Source of the DNA: an uncultured Opitutaceae bacterium
GTDB lineage: Bacteria > Verrucomicrobiota > Verrucomicrobiia > Opitutales > Opitutaceae
Direction: 5' to 3'
DNA length: 6,657 bases
Assembly: GCA_937128785.1 (NCBI GenBank)
Contig: CAKZMS010000101.1
Coordinates: 1 to 6,657 of the forward strand
In this document: one piece after another, positions 1 through 6,657 of the stretch
Layout: every line of letters starts with the position of its first letter
How positions within the stretch are numbered: position 1 is the stretch's first letter
Notes under the pieces: model-generated
Databases searched by the model: none
What the model saw: the letters and a program-made list of their open reading frames with translations, nothing else
Told to the model about the DNA's origin: nothing
Translations under genes and position numbers: made by a program

Positions 1-1274
1 GCCAACGCTACTCCTATGCTGCCGCCTACACCGGTAATTTGAGCGGTGAAGGCTCCAACTGGAGCGGAGTCGGTCACGGCGGCATCCAAACTATTGGCGG
101 GGAGGGCGAAGGCTCCGACGTTCTGGAATATCGCGGCATCTTCCGCTTCCCAATCATCGTTGGATACCACTTCGTTGGAGCCATCAACAATACCCAGTCG
201 CGGCTTGGCCAACGCACCGGTGACGCCAAAGTCCCCCAAAGTAGGACCGACACCGCGAATGAGCAGCGGTTTTTCTCCGCCGGCAATGGCGAACCCAGCG
301 ATGAGCGTTTGCGCACCGCTGCCGGCCAAGGTCCGCACGGAAAGATTGGACAAGTAGGCAAAGTCGCCCGGGTTTCCACCACCACCGCCTCCGCCTTCGG
401 AAGCGAAGACGTAGCCGAGGTCCTGCAGGATGCCCAGTTCCACTGCGCTGAGCGTGCGCACACCGGGCCCATCGTCAGTGGCGGCATTCATCAGATAGCG
501 ATTCGTGCCGACATAGGTTTCATCATCAGTGTGGCTGGCGCTGCTGCCGTCTTCCCAGGTCGTCGGCGAGTAAATCACCACGGGATCGCCTCCGTTGGCC
601 GCCACGGCATTCGGGCCGTTGAAGAAGATGCTCGATCCGCCGGTGAGAGCGGGCAGGAGGGAGGCGTTGAAGACGAACGATGAATCAACAAACCGCACGC
701 CGGCCTCGTTCACGAGGAACTGATCGAAGGTATTCCAAGCGTCCGCTGTGCCCACGGGTTCTCCGAAGAGTCCCTGTCCGGCGGAGTCGATCGCCCCGCC
801 GAAACCCATGGCATGGAGGATCTCATGCATGGCGGTGCTGATAAAGTCACTGGCATCAGGAGCGACGTCGTCATCGAGATCCCAGTTGTGGAAGAAGTTC
901 CAGGTGATCTCGCCGTCTGCCGCCGTGCCGTTGCCGTCGACGCCGGTGATGGCCTTGTGTTCCGCGACGGTGGGCAGGAATCCATTGTCGTCGCTGAAAG
1001 TAGGGCTACCCGCGCTGGCGAGCGTGTCGTCGTTGTTATTGTTGGAATTGACCGTGAAGGTGAGCGTGACCGGCGTCTGGGTCGGCAGCATGTCGGCGAG
1101 TCTTTGCGCCGCAGTTTGCAGGGCCGACCGACGGGCAGCTCCCTGGGTCGGATCGTTGAAGCCGGTATTGTTGTCGGTGAAAGTGAACTCGAAGGACAGC
1201 TGGGCCTGCAGCGGGGAGGTGGAGATCGCCAGCAGGGCGATAATGACGGCAATCGCAAGTCGGTTGAATTTCAT
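1..1274 (-). CDS. Secreted zinc metalloprotease, leishmanolysin-like (metzincin-type), with Verrucomicrobia-type C-terminal domain; 3' end off window
   Basis: Probable exported protease; substrate unknown. The minus-strand frame stays open from ATG at 1274 to the left edge, giving 424 codons without a stop. Residues 1-24 are a typical Sec signal peptide (MKFNRL, then a hydrophobic stretch AIAVIIALLAIS, then cleavage after LQA). The zinc motif HEILHAMGF is at residues 150-158 (His150, Glu151, His154). The usual close third ligand of HExxHxxGxxH is absent: that position is Gly160. Instead a SHTDDE segment (His248) precedes a Met-turn-like NRYLMNAA (Met262). This spacing resembles leishmanolysin-type M8 peptidases, whose third His lies far downstream. 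Residues 294-300 are seven glycines. From about 307 follows a domain (LSNLSVRTLAGSGAQTLIAG, then LLIRGVGPTL) that I recall as a repeated C-terminal module of Opitutales secreted proteins, perhaps for surface attachment; its function is unknown. No clear ribosome binding site precedes the start. It is transcribed divergently from the EEP gene. Protease call firm; exact family less so. Confidence 0.88.
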   Translation of the reverse strand, partial: MKFNRLAIAVIIALLAISTSPLQAQLSFEFTFTDNNTGFNDPTQGAARRSALQTAAQRLADMLPTQTPVTLTFTVNSNNNNDDTLASAGSPTFSDDNGFLPTVAEHKAITGVDGNGTAADGEITWNFFHNWDLDDDVAPDASDFISTAMHEILHAMGFGGAIDSAGQGLFGEPVGTADAWNTFDQFLVNEAGVRFVDSSFVFNASLLPALTGGSSIFFNGPNAVAANGGDPVVIYSPTTWEDGSSASHTDDETYVGTNRYLMNAATDDGPGVRTLSAVELGILQDLGYVFASEGGGGGGGNPGDFAYLSNLSVRTLAGSGAQTLIAGFAIAGGEKPLLIRGVGPTLGDFGVTGALAKPRLGIVDGSNEVVSNDDWEAEDAAIFQNVGAFALPANSLDAAVTDSAPVGAFTAQITGVGGSIGVAL

Positions 1275-1415
1275 AAGCAATGGATTCAGAAAGATATGGG
1301 GGAGAGCCTGTCGAAAGCACTAAAGAGGGCGAGCTGTTTTCCGTGCCGGACTGGTTCGCCTTGATTTTTGAGGATTCCACTGGCGCGAATGAATGGGTCG
1401 GATAGTGGTTACGGA

Positions 1416-2912
1416 ATGCTGGCCCGCATGTTGTTATCTTTTGCGGCGTTGACCCTCATGGTTGGCGCGGCGGTTCCGTTCACTGTCGTCATCTATAATG
1501 TGGAAAATCTCCACGACGCGGATGGCGTTGCGGTTTACGATGACTACCAACCGGATCTCTACCGGCCAACCCACGTGGCGACCAAGGTGGAGAACATTGC
1601 CAAAGTGCTGCAGCGCTTTCGCGGTGGGGATGGCCCCGACATCGTGCTGCTGCAGGAGATCGAGATCGATCAAACGCCTGGCACCACGGTTGACGACGTG
1701 GACGCGTTTCTTCGGCGCTGGGATGGCGTGCCGGTGCGCGAAGTTCTGACGGCCGAGCCGCTCGCGGAAGAGGTCGCTGGAGTTCCGGCCGAAGTGTGGA
1801 TCCTCAAAGCCCTGCGGGACGTGGGGATCAATGACTACGAAATTGCCGTCGGCAGCGATGCGCCTTCACCCGCGACGGCGGAAAGCCGTCGCGCCATCAA
1901 GTGCGTGACGCTTTCGAAGTTTCCCATCACGAAAGTTCACAATCATCCGGTGGAATCTGCCCGTATGATTTTGGAGACCCAGATCGATGTGAACGGAGCA
2001 CCACTCATTGTCTTTAACAATCATTGGAAATCGGGGGCCAGTAACCCGGAGATGGCGACGATTCGGATTCAGACCGCTTCTGTCCTGCGGGAACGCCTCG
2101 ATCAGATCTTGGCCGTTGATCCGACGGCCGATGTGATCATCGGCGGAGACCTCAACGCTCAGTATAACCAGCAAGCGCGCTACGCGAACATGCCTCGCAC
2201 CGGAGTGGATACGATCATGGAGATCGGATACAGCGAACCGGCGCTGCAACGCGGCGAAAGCGACCTCTATAATCTCTGGTTCGAATTGGAGCCCGCGAAG
2301 AGGGGCAGCGACGTTTATCGCGGCGAGTGGGGCACGCTGATGCACATCGTGGTTTCGCGCGGGCTGTATGATTCCGCCGGGCTGCAATACCAGGACAACT
2401 CATTCGGGGTGGCGCGACTGCCGGGGCAGAACGCGGACGCCGTGGGAGCGCCTATCCGCTGGAGCAGTGGAGGTCCGCAGGGGTTTGGTTTTTCCGACCA
2501 CCTGCCGCTCTATGCTCACTTTCGCGCGTTTGATGCGGGTGCCGAAGGGCGGTGGATGTCACTCGAACGCCCCTCCGATACCCCGCCCACTGGTGACGTC
2601 TTCGGCGTGGATTATTCGCAGGTCGATTTGAACACCGCGGTCGCGCTGGATGCGCTGCCGCGAGATGCAGATCTCAGGGACGGCACGTGGAGCGGACGGC
2701 TTTTCAAAGTTATGGGTGAGGCGGTTGGCACGCGCCGGCCTGAGGTGAAGGTCAATGGCAAGGTCTATGGCATCTATGCCCCGCAACGAGAGGCGAGCCA
2801 GCTTTTGGAAGCACAGGCAGTGCGTCATCGTCAGCTCTCATTTTACGGTGAGCTGGGAACCTACAAAGGGAATTGGCAATTTGTCGTGCGCGACGTTTCG
2901 TGGGTCCAGTGA
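1416..2912 (+). CDS. Exported endonuclease/exonuclease/phosphatase (EEP) family protein with extra C-terminal domain
   Basis: Likely a metal-dependent phosphodiesterase of the DNase I-like EEP fold acting outside the cytoplasm; nuclease is the best guess, but EEP enzymes also cut phospholipids and sugar phosphates. With the start at 1416 the protein has 498 residues. Family motifs appear in order: YNVENLHD (Asn28, Glu30), IVLLQEIE (Glu81, metal ligand), NNHWKS (His203), IIGGDLNAQ (Asp245, Asn247) and FSDHLPLY (Asp361, His362). Residues about 400-498 lie beyond the catalytic domain and end in FYGELGTYKGNWQFVV, which looks like an OB-fold strand pattern and could bind nucleic acid (inference). 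The start is uncertain: TTG 1368, ATG 1389, ATG 1416 and ATG 1428 are all in frame and none has a well-placed ribosome binding site. I chose 1416 because it puts an Arg-containing short n-region (MLARMLL) directly before the hydrophobic signal stretch. The stop overlaps the next gene. Confidence 0.88.
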   Translation: MLARMLLSFAALTLMVGAAVPFTVVIYNVENLHDADGVAVYDDYQPDLYRPTHVATKVENIAKVLQRFRGGDGPDIVLLQEIEIDQTPGTTVDDVDAFLRRWDGVPVREVLTAEPLAEEVAGVPAEVWILKALRDVGINDYEIAVGSDAPSPATAESRRAIKCVTLSKFPITKVHNHPVESARMILETQIDVNGAPLIVFNNHWKSGASNPEMATIRIQTASVLRERLDQILAVDPTADVIIGGDLNAQYNQQARYANMPRTGVDTIMEIGYSEPALQRGESDLYNLWFELEPAKRGSDVYRGEWGTLMHIVVSRGLYDSAGLQYQDNSFGVARLPGQNADAVGAPIRWSSGGPQGFGFSDHLPLYAHFRAFDAGAEGRWMSLERPSDTPPTGDVFGVDYSQVDLNTAVALDALPRDADLRDGTWSGRLFKVMGEAVGTRRPEVKVNGKVYGIYAPQREASQLLEAQAVRHRQLSFYGELGTYKGNWQFVVRDVSWVQ

Positions 2913-3268
2913 AAGCCCTGACCATTTATACCTACACCAAGTGCTCCACCTGCCGCAAAGCCACGAAATGGCTGACTGAGCAGGGCATTGAGTATCAGGA
3001 GAAAGCCATTCGCGAGACGCCTCCCAGCAAAGCGGAACTGAAACGCATGCTGGCCGCGCAGAACGGCGAGTTGAAGAAACTGTTCAACACGTCCGGCGGC
3101 GATTACCGGGAAATGAAACTCGGTCCCAAGCTCGCGGACATGCCGGTGGCCGAGGCCATCGATCTGCTCAACGGCAATGGCAACCTGGTGAAGCGACCGT
3201 TTCTGTTGGCCGATGGGATCGGTCTGGTCGGCTTCAAAGAGGATGTCTGGGCGGAAGCGCTGGGGTAG
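2909..3268 (+). CDS. ArsC/Spx-related thioredoxin-fold protein (arsenate reductase family, CxxC type)
   Basis: A 119-residue cytoplasmic thiol protein of the ArsC-related (Spx/MgsR/YffB-like) family. Such proteins are often annotated as arsenate reductase, but few have been shown to reduce arsenate; some act as redox-sensing regulators that bind RNA polymerase. Seen in the sequence: N-terminal strand ALTIYTYTKCSTCRKA with a CxxC pair (Cys12, Cys15) and Arg16, a LFNTSG segment at about 58-63, and KRPFLL near residue 96 supplying the conserved Arg and probable cis-Pro of the fold. The length matches the family. The start is GTG at 2909, which places the N-terminus right before the first strand and gives a GTGA overlap with the upstream stop. 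An in-frame ATG at 2873 would add 12 residues unlike the family and lie deeper inside the EEP gene. There is no separate promoter space, so it is probably co-transcribed and translationally coupled. Neither an arsR-like regulator nor an arsenite pump gene is nearby, so an arsenic role is unsupported. Confidence 0.9.
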   Translation: MKALTIYTYTKCSTCRKATKWLTEQGIEYQEKAIRETPPSKAELKRMLAAQNGELKKLFNTSGGDYREMKLGPKLADMPVAEAIDLLNGNGNLVKRPFLLADGIGLVGFKEDVWAEALG

Positions 3269-3285
3269 GTGCTGTGAAGCAGGGT

Positions 3286-3347
3286 GGGAACGCCGAGCTC
3301 CAGCTCGGCATATTCCAGGGTGGGCCGAGCTGGAGCTCGGCGTTCCC
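3286..3347. repeat. Perfect 24-bp inverted repeat with nested palindromic arms (REP-like intergenic element)
   Basis: Left arm 3286-3309 begins GGGAACG and right arm 3324-3347 ends CGTTCCC; the arms are exact reverse complements over 24 bases around a 14-base loop (3310-3323). Each arm also contains an inner palindrome, CCGAGCT + 2 bases + AGCTCGG, so the element can fold as one long hairpin or two small ones. It lies 17 bases after the ArsC-like stop and 8 bases before the msrB stop, between convergent genes. It may end transcription from both sides, but no T-tract follows either arm, so it is not a classical intrinsic terminator. I recall similar GCCGAGCT-type repeats scattered through Verrucomicrobia genomes; copy number here is unchecked. 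Confidence 0.9.
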
Positions 3348-3355
3348 GGGGCGGC

Positions 3356-3856
3356 TTACTCCGCCGGCACGAACTTCAGCGCGGCACCGTTGATGCAGTA
3401 GCGCAGGCCGGTGGGCCGGGGACCGTCGTTGAAGACGTGGCCCAGATGACCGCGGCAACGGGCACATTCGTTCTCGGTGCGGTTCCAACCGTATTTGTTG
3501 TCGGGCACGTCGAGCACGTGGCCGTCGGCGATCGGCTCCCAGAAGCTGGGCCATCCGGTGCCGGAGTTGTATTTGGTCTGAGACGAGAACAAGGGGAGCT
3601 CGCAGCCGGCACACACAAACATGCCGTCGCGTTTCTCTTTGTTGAGCGGATGGGTGAAGGCGCGCTCGGTGCCGTCCTCTCGCAGAACATAGTATTGCTG
3701 GTCGTCGAGAATCTCCCGCCACTCCGCCTCGGTTTTGACCACGGGAGTGATCTCGTCGGCTGGCTGGTTCAGGGTGGCGGCATCACCTGCCTGAGCATCG
3801 CAGCCCACCAGACTGAGGATGCCTATCAAGGCAGTCATTAGATAAAAGTATCGCAT
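3356..3856 (-). CDS. msrB: Peptide-methionine (R)-S-oxide reductase MsrB, lipoprotein form
   Basis: Reduces the R epimer of methionine sulfoxide in proteins back to methionine, repairing oxidised proteins. The protein has 166 residues. Residues 1-19 form a lipoprotein signal ending in the lipobox LVGC (Cys19), so the mature enzyme is probably membrane-anchored in the envelope. The MsrB domain runs from about 44 to 163. Zinc cysteines are in CAGC (Cys82, Cys85) and CARC (Cys131, Cys134); GWPSFWEP (Trp102) and RGHLGHVF (His137, His140) are conserved; the catalytic cysteine is Cys154 in RYCINGAAL. The position often holding the resolving cysteine is threonine (SGTGWPSF, Thr100), and the mature chain has no other free cysteine, suggesting a one-Cys enzyme recycled by an external thiol donor. 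ATG 3856 is chosen because it gives the complete lipoprotein signal. No msrA is seen. It is convergent with the ArsC-like gene and divergent from the helicase. Confidence 0.95.
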   Translation of the reverse strand: MRYFYLMTALIGILSLVGCDAQAGDAATLNQPADEITPVVKTEAEWREILDDQQYYVLREDGTERAFTHPLNKEKRDGMFVCAGCELPLFSSQTKYNSGTGWPSFWEPIADGHVLDVPDNKYGWNRTENECARCRGHLGHVFNDGPRPTGLRYCINGAALKFVPAE

Positions 3857-3865
3857 GCCAGTGGG

Positions 3866-3884
3866 AACCGAAACTCGCTCGGTT
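3866..3884. repeat. Short inverted repeat in the msrB/helicase divergent region
   Basis: AACCGA (3866-3871) and TCGGTT (3879-3884) are exact inverted copies separated by 7 bases, starting 10 bases upstream of the msrB start codon. It could be an operator half-site pair or a small hairpin in the msrB leader, but a 6-bp match of this kind is not far above chance. No convincing -35/-10 pair was identified around it. Confidence 0.25.
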
Positions 3885-3929
3885 TATTCCGCAAGTCGGT
3901 TGTTTCCTTAAGCGCGATTGATGCCAAGC

Positions 3930-3936
3930 GGGAGGG
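3930..3936 (+). promoter_or_regulatory. Ribosome binding site deciding the helicase start
   Basis: GGGAGGG lies just upstream of ATG 3939. The core GGAGG leaves only 3 bases before the start codon, a short spacing, but neither in-frame alternative upstream (TTG 3918, ATG 3921) nor downstream (ATG 3957, ATG 3984) has a better-placed site. Confidence 0.55.
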
Positions 3937-3938
3937 AC

Positions 3939-6515
3939 ATGAGCTCCAGCATTGCCATGCGGAACAGCGAAGGGCCTGCTGATTTGATGTCCGCTGACTC
4001 CAACCATCCCCTGCGCCCACTGCTGGGTGCCTTTGATGCTGATGCGGTGTTGGAGCGTTTTCTGACCGTGATGGCGGAGCGAGGATTGGAACTCTACGAG
4101 GAACAAGAGGAGGCAATTCTAGAGATTTTTGGCGGCAGCAATGTGGTGCTCAATACACCGACCGGATCGGGCAAATCACTGGTCGCGGCCGCGGCGCATT
4201 TCAAGGCGCTGTGTGCGGGAGAGCAGTCGGTCTACACCTGTCCGATCAAGGCGTTGGTGAATGAGAAGTTCTTGTCCATGTGCCGGGATTTTGGTCCGGA
4301 GAACGTGGGCATGATGACCGGGGATGCCTCGGTAAATCCCCACGCTCCGATCTTGTGTTGCACGGCGGAGATTCTGGCCAACATCGCGCTGGCCCGCGGA
4401 CCCTTGGCCGAGTTGCGCACGGTGGTGATGGACGAGTTTCACTACTACGGTGACGCCGAGCGCGGGCACGCCTGGCAGACGCCGTTGCTGGCTCTGCCGC
4501 AGTGCCGGTTTCTGCTGATGTCGGCGACGCTGGGGGATACGTCGTTTTTCGAAAAGGAAATGACTCGGGTCACGGGTGAGCCCTCGGTTACGGTGCGCAG
4601 TGATCGCCGACCGGTGCCGTTGACCTTCGAGTATTCGGAGACGCCATTGACCGAGCGGATCGCCCAGTTGGTCGAATCGGGCAAGGCGCCCATCTACCTG
4701 GTCTATTTCACGCAGAGATCCGCTTCGGAGTCTGCGCAGGGATGGATGAGCCTCAACCTCTGTTCCAAAGAAGAGAAAGCGGCTTTGGCGGACGCACTCA
4801 AAGACGAGAAATTCAACAGCCCCTACGGCAAGGACATGAAGCGTTGGCTGCGCCACGGGGTGGGGGTGCATCATGCCGGGCTCTTGCCGAAATACCGCAT
4901 CCTCGTGGAGCGCTTGGCCCAGCAAGGTCTGCTCAAAATCATTTGTGGCACGGATACGCTGGGTGTCGGGATCAATGTCCCGATTCGCACCGTGGTGTTT
5001 ACTCAGCTGTGGAAATATGACGGCCGGAAAGCGGCGGTCCTGACGGTGCGGGATTTTCGCCAGGTCGCGGGACGGGCTGGACGACGGGGATATGATGATG
5101 AAGGTCTGGTGGTGGCCCAGGCGCCGGAGCACATCATCGAAAACCGGCGGGCGGCCGAGAAGGCGGCCGCGAATTCAGGCAAGAAAAAGAAGGTGGTGAA
5201 ACGGACCCCGCCGCCCGGGTCGGTGGTTTGGGACGAAAAGACTTACGCGAAGTTGCAGACGGCTCCGTGTGAGGAACTGAGCTCCCGGTTCACCCTGTCG
5301 CATGGCACGCTTTTGTTGGTGTTGTCCCGTCCCGGCAATGGCTGCCGGGCGGTGCGCGATCTGGTGGCGACCTGTCACGAGACGGATCATCGCAAGGCGC
5401 AGTTGCGGAGCCGGGGGTGGCAGCTCTTTCGGGGTTTGCTCGAGCGGAAGATCGTGGAGTGGTGCGAGCCCGATAGCTCGGGCCGGAAACTCCGGGTAAA
5501 TGTCGAGTTGCAGGACGATTTTTCGCTGCACAATGCCCTGTCACTTTATCTGCTGGAAACCCTGCCACAATTACCCGCGGACCGGCCGGATCACGCGCTC
5601 AATGTGCTGACGTTGTGTGAGGCGATTGTGGAGGATCCGGAAATCATTTTGCGCAAGCAGGTCGATCGATTGAAGACCGACGCCGTCGCCGAAATGAAGG
5701 CGGAAGGAGTGCCCTATGAGGAGCGGATGGACAAACTGGATGCGATCGAACACCCCAAACCGCTGCGCGAGTTTTTATACGATACCTTCAATGCGTTTGC
5801 GGCGGCGCATCCCTGGGTTGAGCAGGAGAACGTGCGGCCCAAGTCGATTGCGCGGGAGATGTTTGAGCGCTACGATTCATTTGCCGACTACGTGAAGCGT
5901 TATGGCCTGCAACGCAGTGAAGGGCTGTTGCTGCGCCACCTGAGCCAGACTTGGAAGGTGCTTTCCCAAACCGTGCCGCAGGAATCGAAAACTGAAGAGG
6001 TGCTGGAGCTGGAAGTTTACTTCCGCGAATTGATCCGTGGCATCGACTCCAGTCTGTTGGAGGAATGGGAGCGGATGCAGGATCCTGACTATGCGGCGGA
6101 GGAGGTGGGGGATAAACCGGCGCGGCCGGGATTTGCGGATATCACCCGTGATCAAAAGGAGTTTTCACGATTGGTGCGCTTTGCGGTGCATGCCGTGTTG
6201 CAGGATGCGATGGCGCGCGATTGGGAAGCGGCGGCGGAACGAACCGGCGGCGGTGCTCGTGAAATTGAGGATGCGTTCGAAGCTTACGTGGAAGCCCGCG
6301 GTTGGTTCCGCCTGGATCCGGCAGGGCGGGCCGCCCAACAAACCCATATTGAGCGCGATGGCGACGTTTGGCACATCAGTCAGGTCCTGGTTGATTACGA
6401 AGACCTCAACGATTGGGAATTACAACTCGACCTCGAGGTGTCGGCCTCTCGCGAGGCAGGAATCGTGACGCTCAAGTGGGTGTCGCTCCAACCGATCGGA
6501 ACCCCGTCCGACTGA
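3939..6515 (+). CDS. Ski2/HelY-like DEAD/DEAH-box helicase with DUF3516 C-terminal region
   Basis: ATP-dependent superfamily 2 helicase, probably acting on RNA; the cellular role of this bacterial group is not established. The protein has 858 residues from ATG 3939. Helicase motifs in order: Gln56 upstream (EEQEEAI), Walker A TPTGSGKS (73-80), PIKALVNEK (102-110), MTGD (125-128), CTAEIL (141-146), Walker B DEFH (165-168), SAT (195-197), [11 protein letters not shown] (310-320), [12 protein letters not shown] (337-348) and [10 protein letters not shown] (375-384). The HHAG and GRAGRRG forms are typical of Ski2-like enzymes. A lysine-rich linker (about 414-422) follows. The C-terminal half carries HPWV (624), [12 protein letters not shown] (632-643), [10 protein letters not shown] (660-669) and DSSLLEEWE (703-711), matching my memory of DUF3516, a domain found attached to such helicases. 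No break or frameshift is visible. The gene stands alone on its strand, with about 82 bases to the divergent msrB start. Helicase class certain; DUF3516 assignment from memory. Confidence 0.95.
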   Translation: MSSSIAMRNSEGPADLMSADSNHPLRPLLGAFDADAVLERFLTVMAERGLELYEEQEEAILEIFGGSNVVLNTPTGSGKSLVAAAAHFKALCAGEQSVYTCPIKALVNEKFLSMCRDFGPENVGMMTGDASVNPHAPILCCTAEILANIALARGPLAELRTVVMDEFHYYGDAERGHAWQTPLLALPQCRFLLMSATLGDTSFFEKEMTRVTGEPSVTVRSDRRPVPLTFEYSETPLTERIAQLVESGKAPIYLVYFTQRSASESAQGWMSLNLCSKEEKAALADALKDEKFNSPYGKDMKRWLRHGVGVHHAGLLPKYRILVERLAQQGLLKIICGTDTLGVGINVPIRTVVFTQLWKYDGRKAAVLTVRDFRQVAGRAGRRGYDDEGLVVAQAPEHIIENRRAAEKAAANSGKKKKVVKRTPPPGSVVWDEKTYAKLQTAPCEELSSRFTLSHGTLLLVLSRPGNGCRAVRDLVATCHETDHRKAQLRSRGWQLFRGLLERKIVEWCEPDSSGRKLRVNVELQDDFSLHNALSLYLLETLPQLPADRPDHALNVLTLCEAIVEDPEIILRKQVDRLKTDAVAEMKAEGVPYEERMDKLDAIEHPKPLREFLYDTFNAFAAAHPWVEQENVRPKSIAREMFERYDSFADYVKRYGLQRSEGLLLRHLSQTWKVLSQTVPQESKTEEVLELEVYFRELIRGIDSSLLEEWERMQDPDYAAEEVGDKPARPGFADITRDQKEFSRLVRFAVHAVLQDAMARDWEAAAERTGGGAREIEDAFEAYVEARGWFRLDPAGRAAQQTHIERDGDVWHISQVLVDYEDLNDWELQLDLEVSASREAGIVTLKWVSLQPIGTPSD

Positions 6516-6547
6516 AGACATCCCCGGTGCGTTTGTAATGTAGTGCG

Positions 6548-6657
6548 TCACAAGCGAGGCACGGCGCGGCGGAGGGCCGGCAAGTAGACGAGGAGGGGGA
6601 TGCCGCGCAGGGAAGTCCACACCCACACCGAGATCCACAACCCGGTGTGCCCCCACT
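6548..6657 (-). CDS. C-terminal end of an integral membrane protein, possibly MATE-family efflux transporter; 5' part off window
   Basis: In the minus-strand frame read from 6655 down to the TGA at 6550-6548, 35 codons encode WGHTGLWISVWVWTSLRGIP and then LLVYLPALRRAVPRL. This is an aromatic, hydrophobic helix followed by a short basic tail, as expected for the last membrane segment of a polytopic protein with its C-terminus in the cytoplasm. The GLW...RG pattern is reminiscent of the last helix of MATE (Na+/H+-drug antiport) transporters, but 35 residues cannot prove that. The other two minus-strand frames give Pro/Arg- or Cys/Ser-rich peptides without protein character. It converges on the helicase gene, with a 32-base gap showing no clear terminator. 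Confidence 0.6.
   Translation of the reverse strand, partial: WGHTGLWISVWVWTSLRGIPLLVYLPALRRAVPRL

Noticed and set aside
39..683. Plus-strand open frame of 214 codons opposite the metalloprotease
   Set aside because: It lies antisense to a frame with a signal peptide, HEILHAMGF and a recognised domain; its own translation has no motif and reflects GC-rich codon shadowing.
710..1258. Minus-strand open frame of 182 codons rich in Pro/Ser/Arg
   Set aside because: Same strand but a different frame from the metalloprotease; the composition is that of an out-of-frame reading.
1490..1500. TATAAT-like sequence (CTATAATG) resembling a -10 box
   Set aside because: It lies inside the EEP coding sequence, encoding part of IYNVEN, with no fitting -35 element; it is explained by the conserved codons.
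2873..2908. Upstream ATG start for the ArsC-like gene
   Set aside because: It would add MAICRARRFVGP before the conserved first strand and deepen the overlap with the EEP gene; GTG 2909 fits the family length better.
2909..3268. Arsenic resistance operon
   Set aside because: Only an ArsC-related thioredoxin-fold gene is present; its CxxC form is that of the Spx-related group, and no arsR-like or efflux gene lies beside it.
3269..3355. Classical rho-independent terminator between the convergent genes
   Set aside because: The hairpin is strong, but neither strand has a T-run after the stem, so only the inverted repeat is reported.
4176..5132. Minus-strand open frame of 318 codons inside the helicase gene
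   Set aside because: It is antisense to the conserved helicase motifs, is rich in Arg/His/Gln without domain character, and has no supporting start signal.
6420..6656. Minus-strand open frame of 78 codons across the end of the helicase
   Set aside because: It overlaps the helicase C-terminus and reads as Pro/Arg-rich; the neighbouring frame gives a credible membrane helix instead.

Overview
The window is GC-rich bacterial chromosomal DNA with closely packed genes, mostly without strong Shine-Dalgarno sites. Two things suggest Verrucomicrobiota, probably an Opitutales/Opitutaceae-like bacterium: the C-terminal domain of the first gene, of a type I associate with secreted proteins of that group, and an intergenic palindrome built from GCCGAGCT/AGCTCGGC, which also looks familiar from that group. 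Both are recollections rather than searches, so the assignment is tentative. No phage, IS, CRISPR, tRNA or rRNA signal was seen.

Layout from left to right: (1) Positions 1-1274, minus strand: a secreted zinc metalloprotease with an HEILHAMGF motif, a downstream His and a Met-turn, a seven-glycine linker and a C-terminal accessory domain that runs off the left edge. (2) Positions about 1416-2912, plus strand, divergent from it: an exported endonuclease/exonuclease/phosphatase (EEP) family protein with an extra C-terminal domain that may be an OB fold. (3) Positions 2909-3268, plus: a small thioredoxin-fold protein of the ArsC/Spx-related family, overlapping the EEP gene by 4 bases (GTGA). (4) Positions 3286-3347: a perfect 24-base inverted repeat with a 14-base loop, each arm itself nearly palindromic, between convergent genes. 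(5) Positions 3356-3856, minus: a lipoprotein form of methionine sulfoxide reductase B. (6) Positions 3939-6515, plus: a large Ski2/HelY-like superfamily 2 helicase with a C-terminal region matching my memory of DUF3516. (7) Positions 6548-6657, minus: the last 35 residues of a membrane protein, possibly a MATE-family transporter, entering from the right edge.

The genes do not form one obvious pathway. Three products are probably exported or envelope-anchored (protease, EEP protein, MsrB lipoprotein), which suits a heterotroph handling polymers and oxidative damage outside the cytoplasm. The helicase and ArsC-like protein should be cytoplasmic. The only clear operon is the overlapping EEP/ArsC-like pair. 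I see no convincing new multi-gene system; the most unusual items are the nested palindrome, the domain make-up of the two secreted enzymes, and the one-cysteine lipoprotein MsrB.
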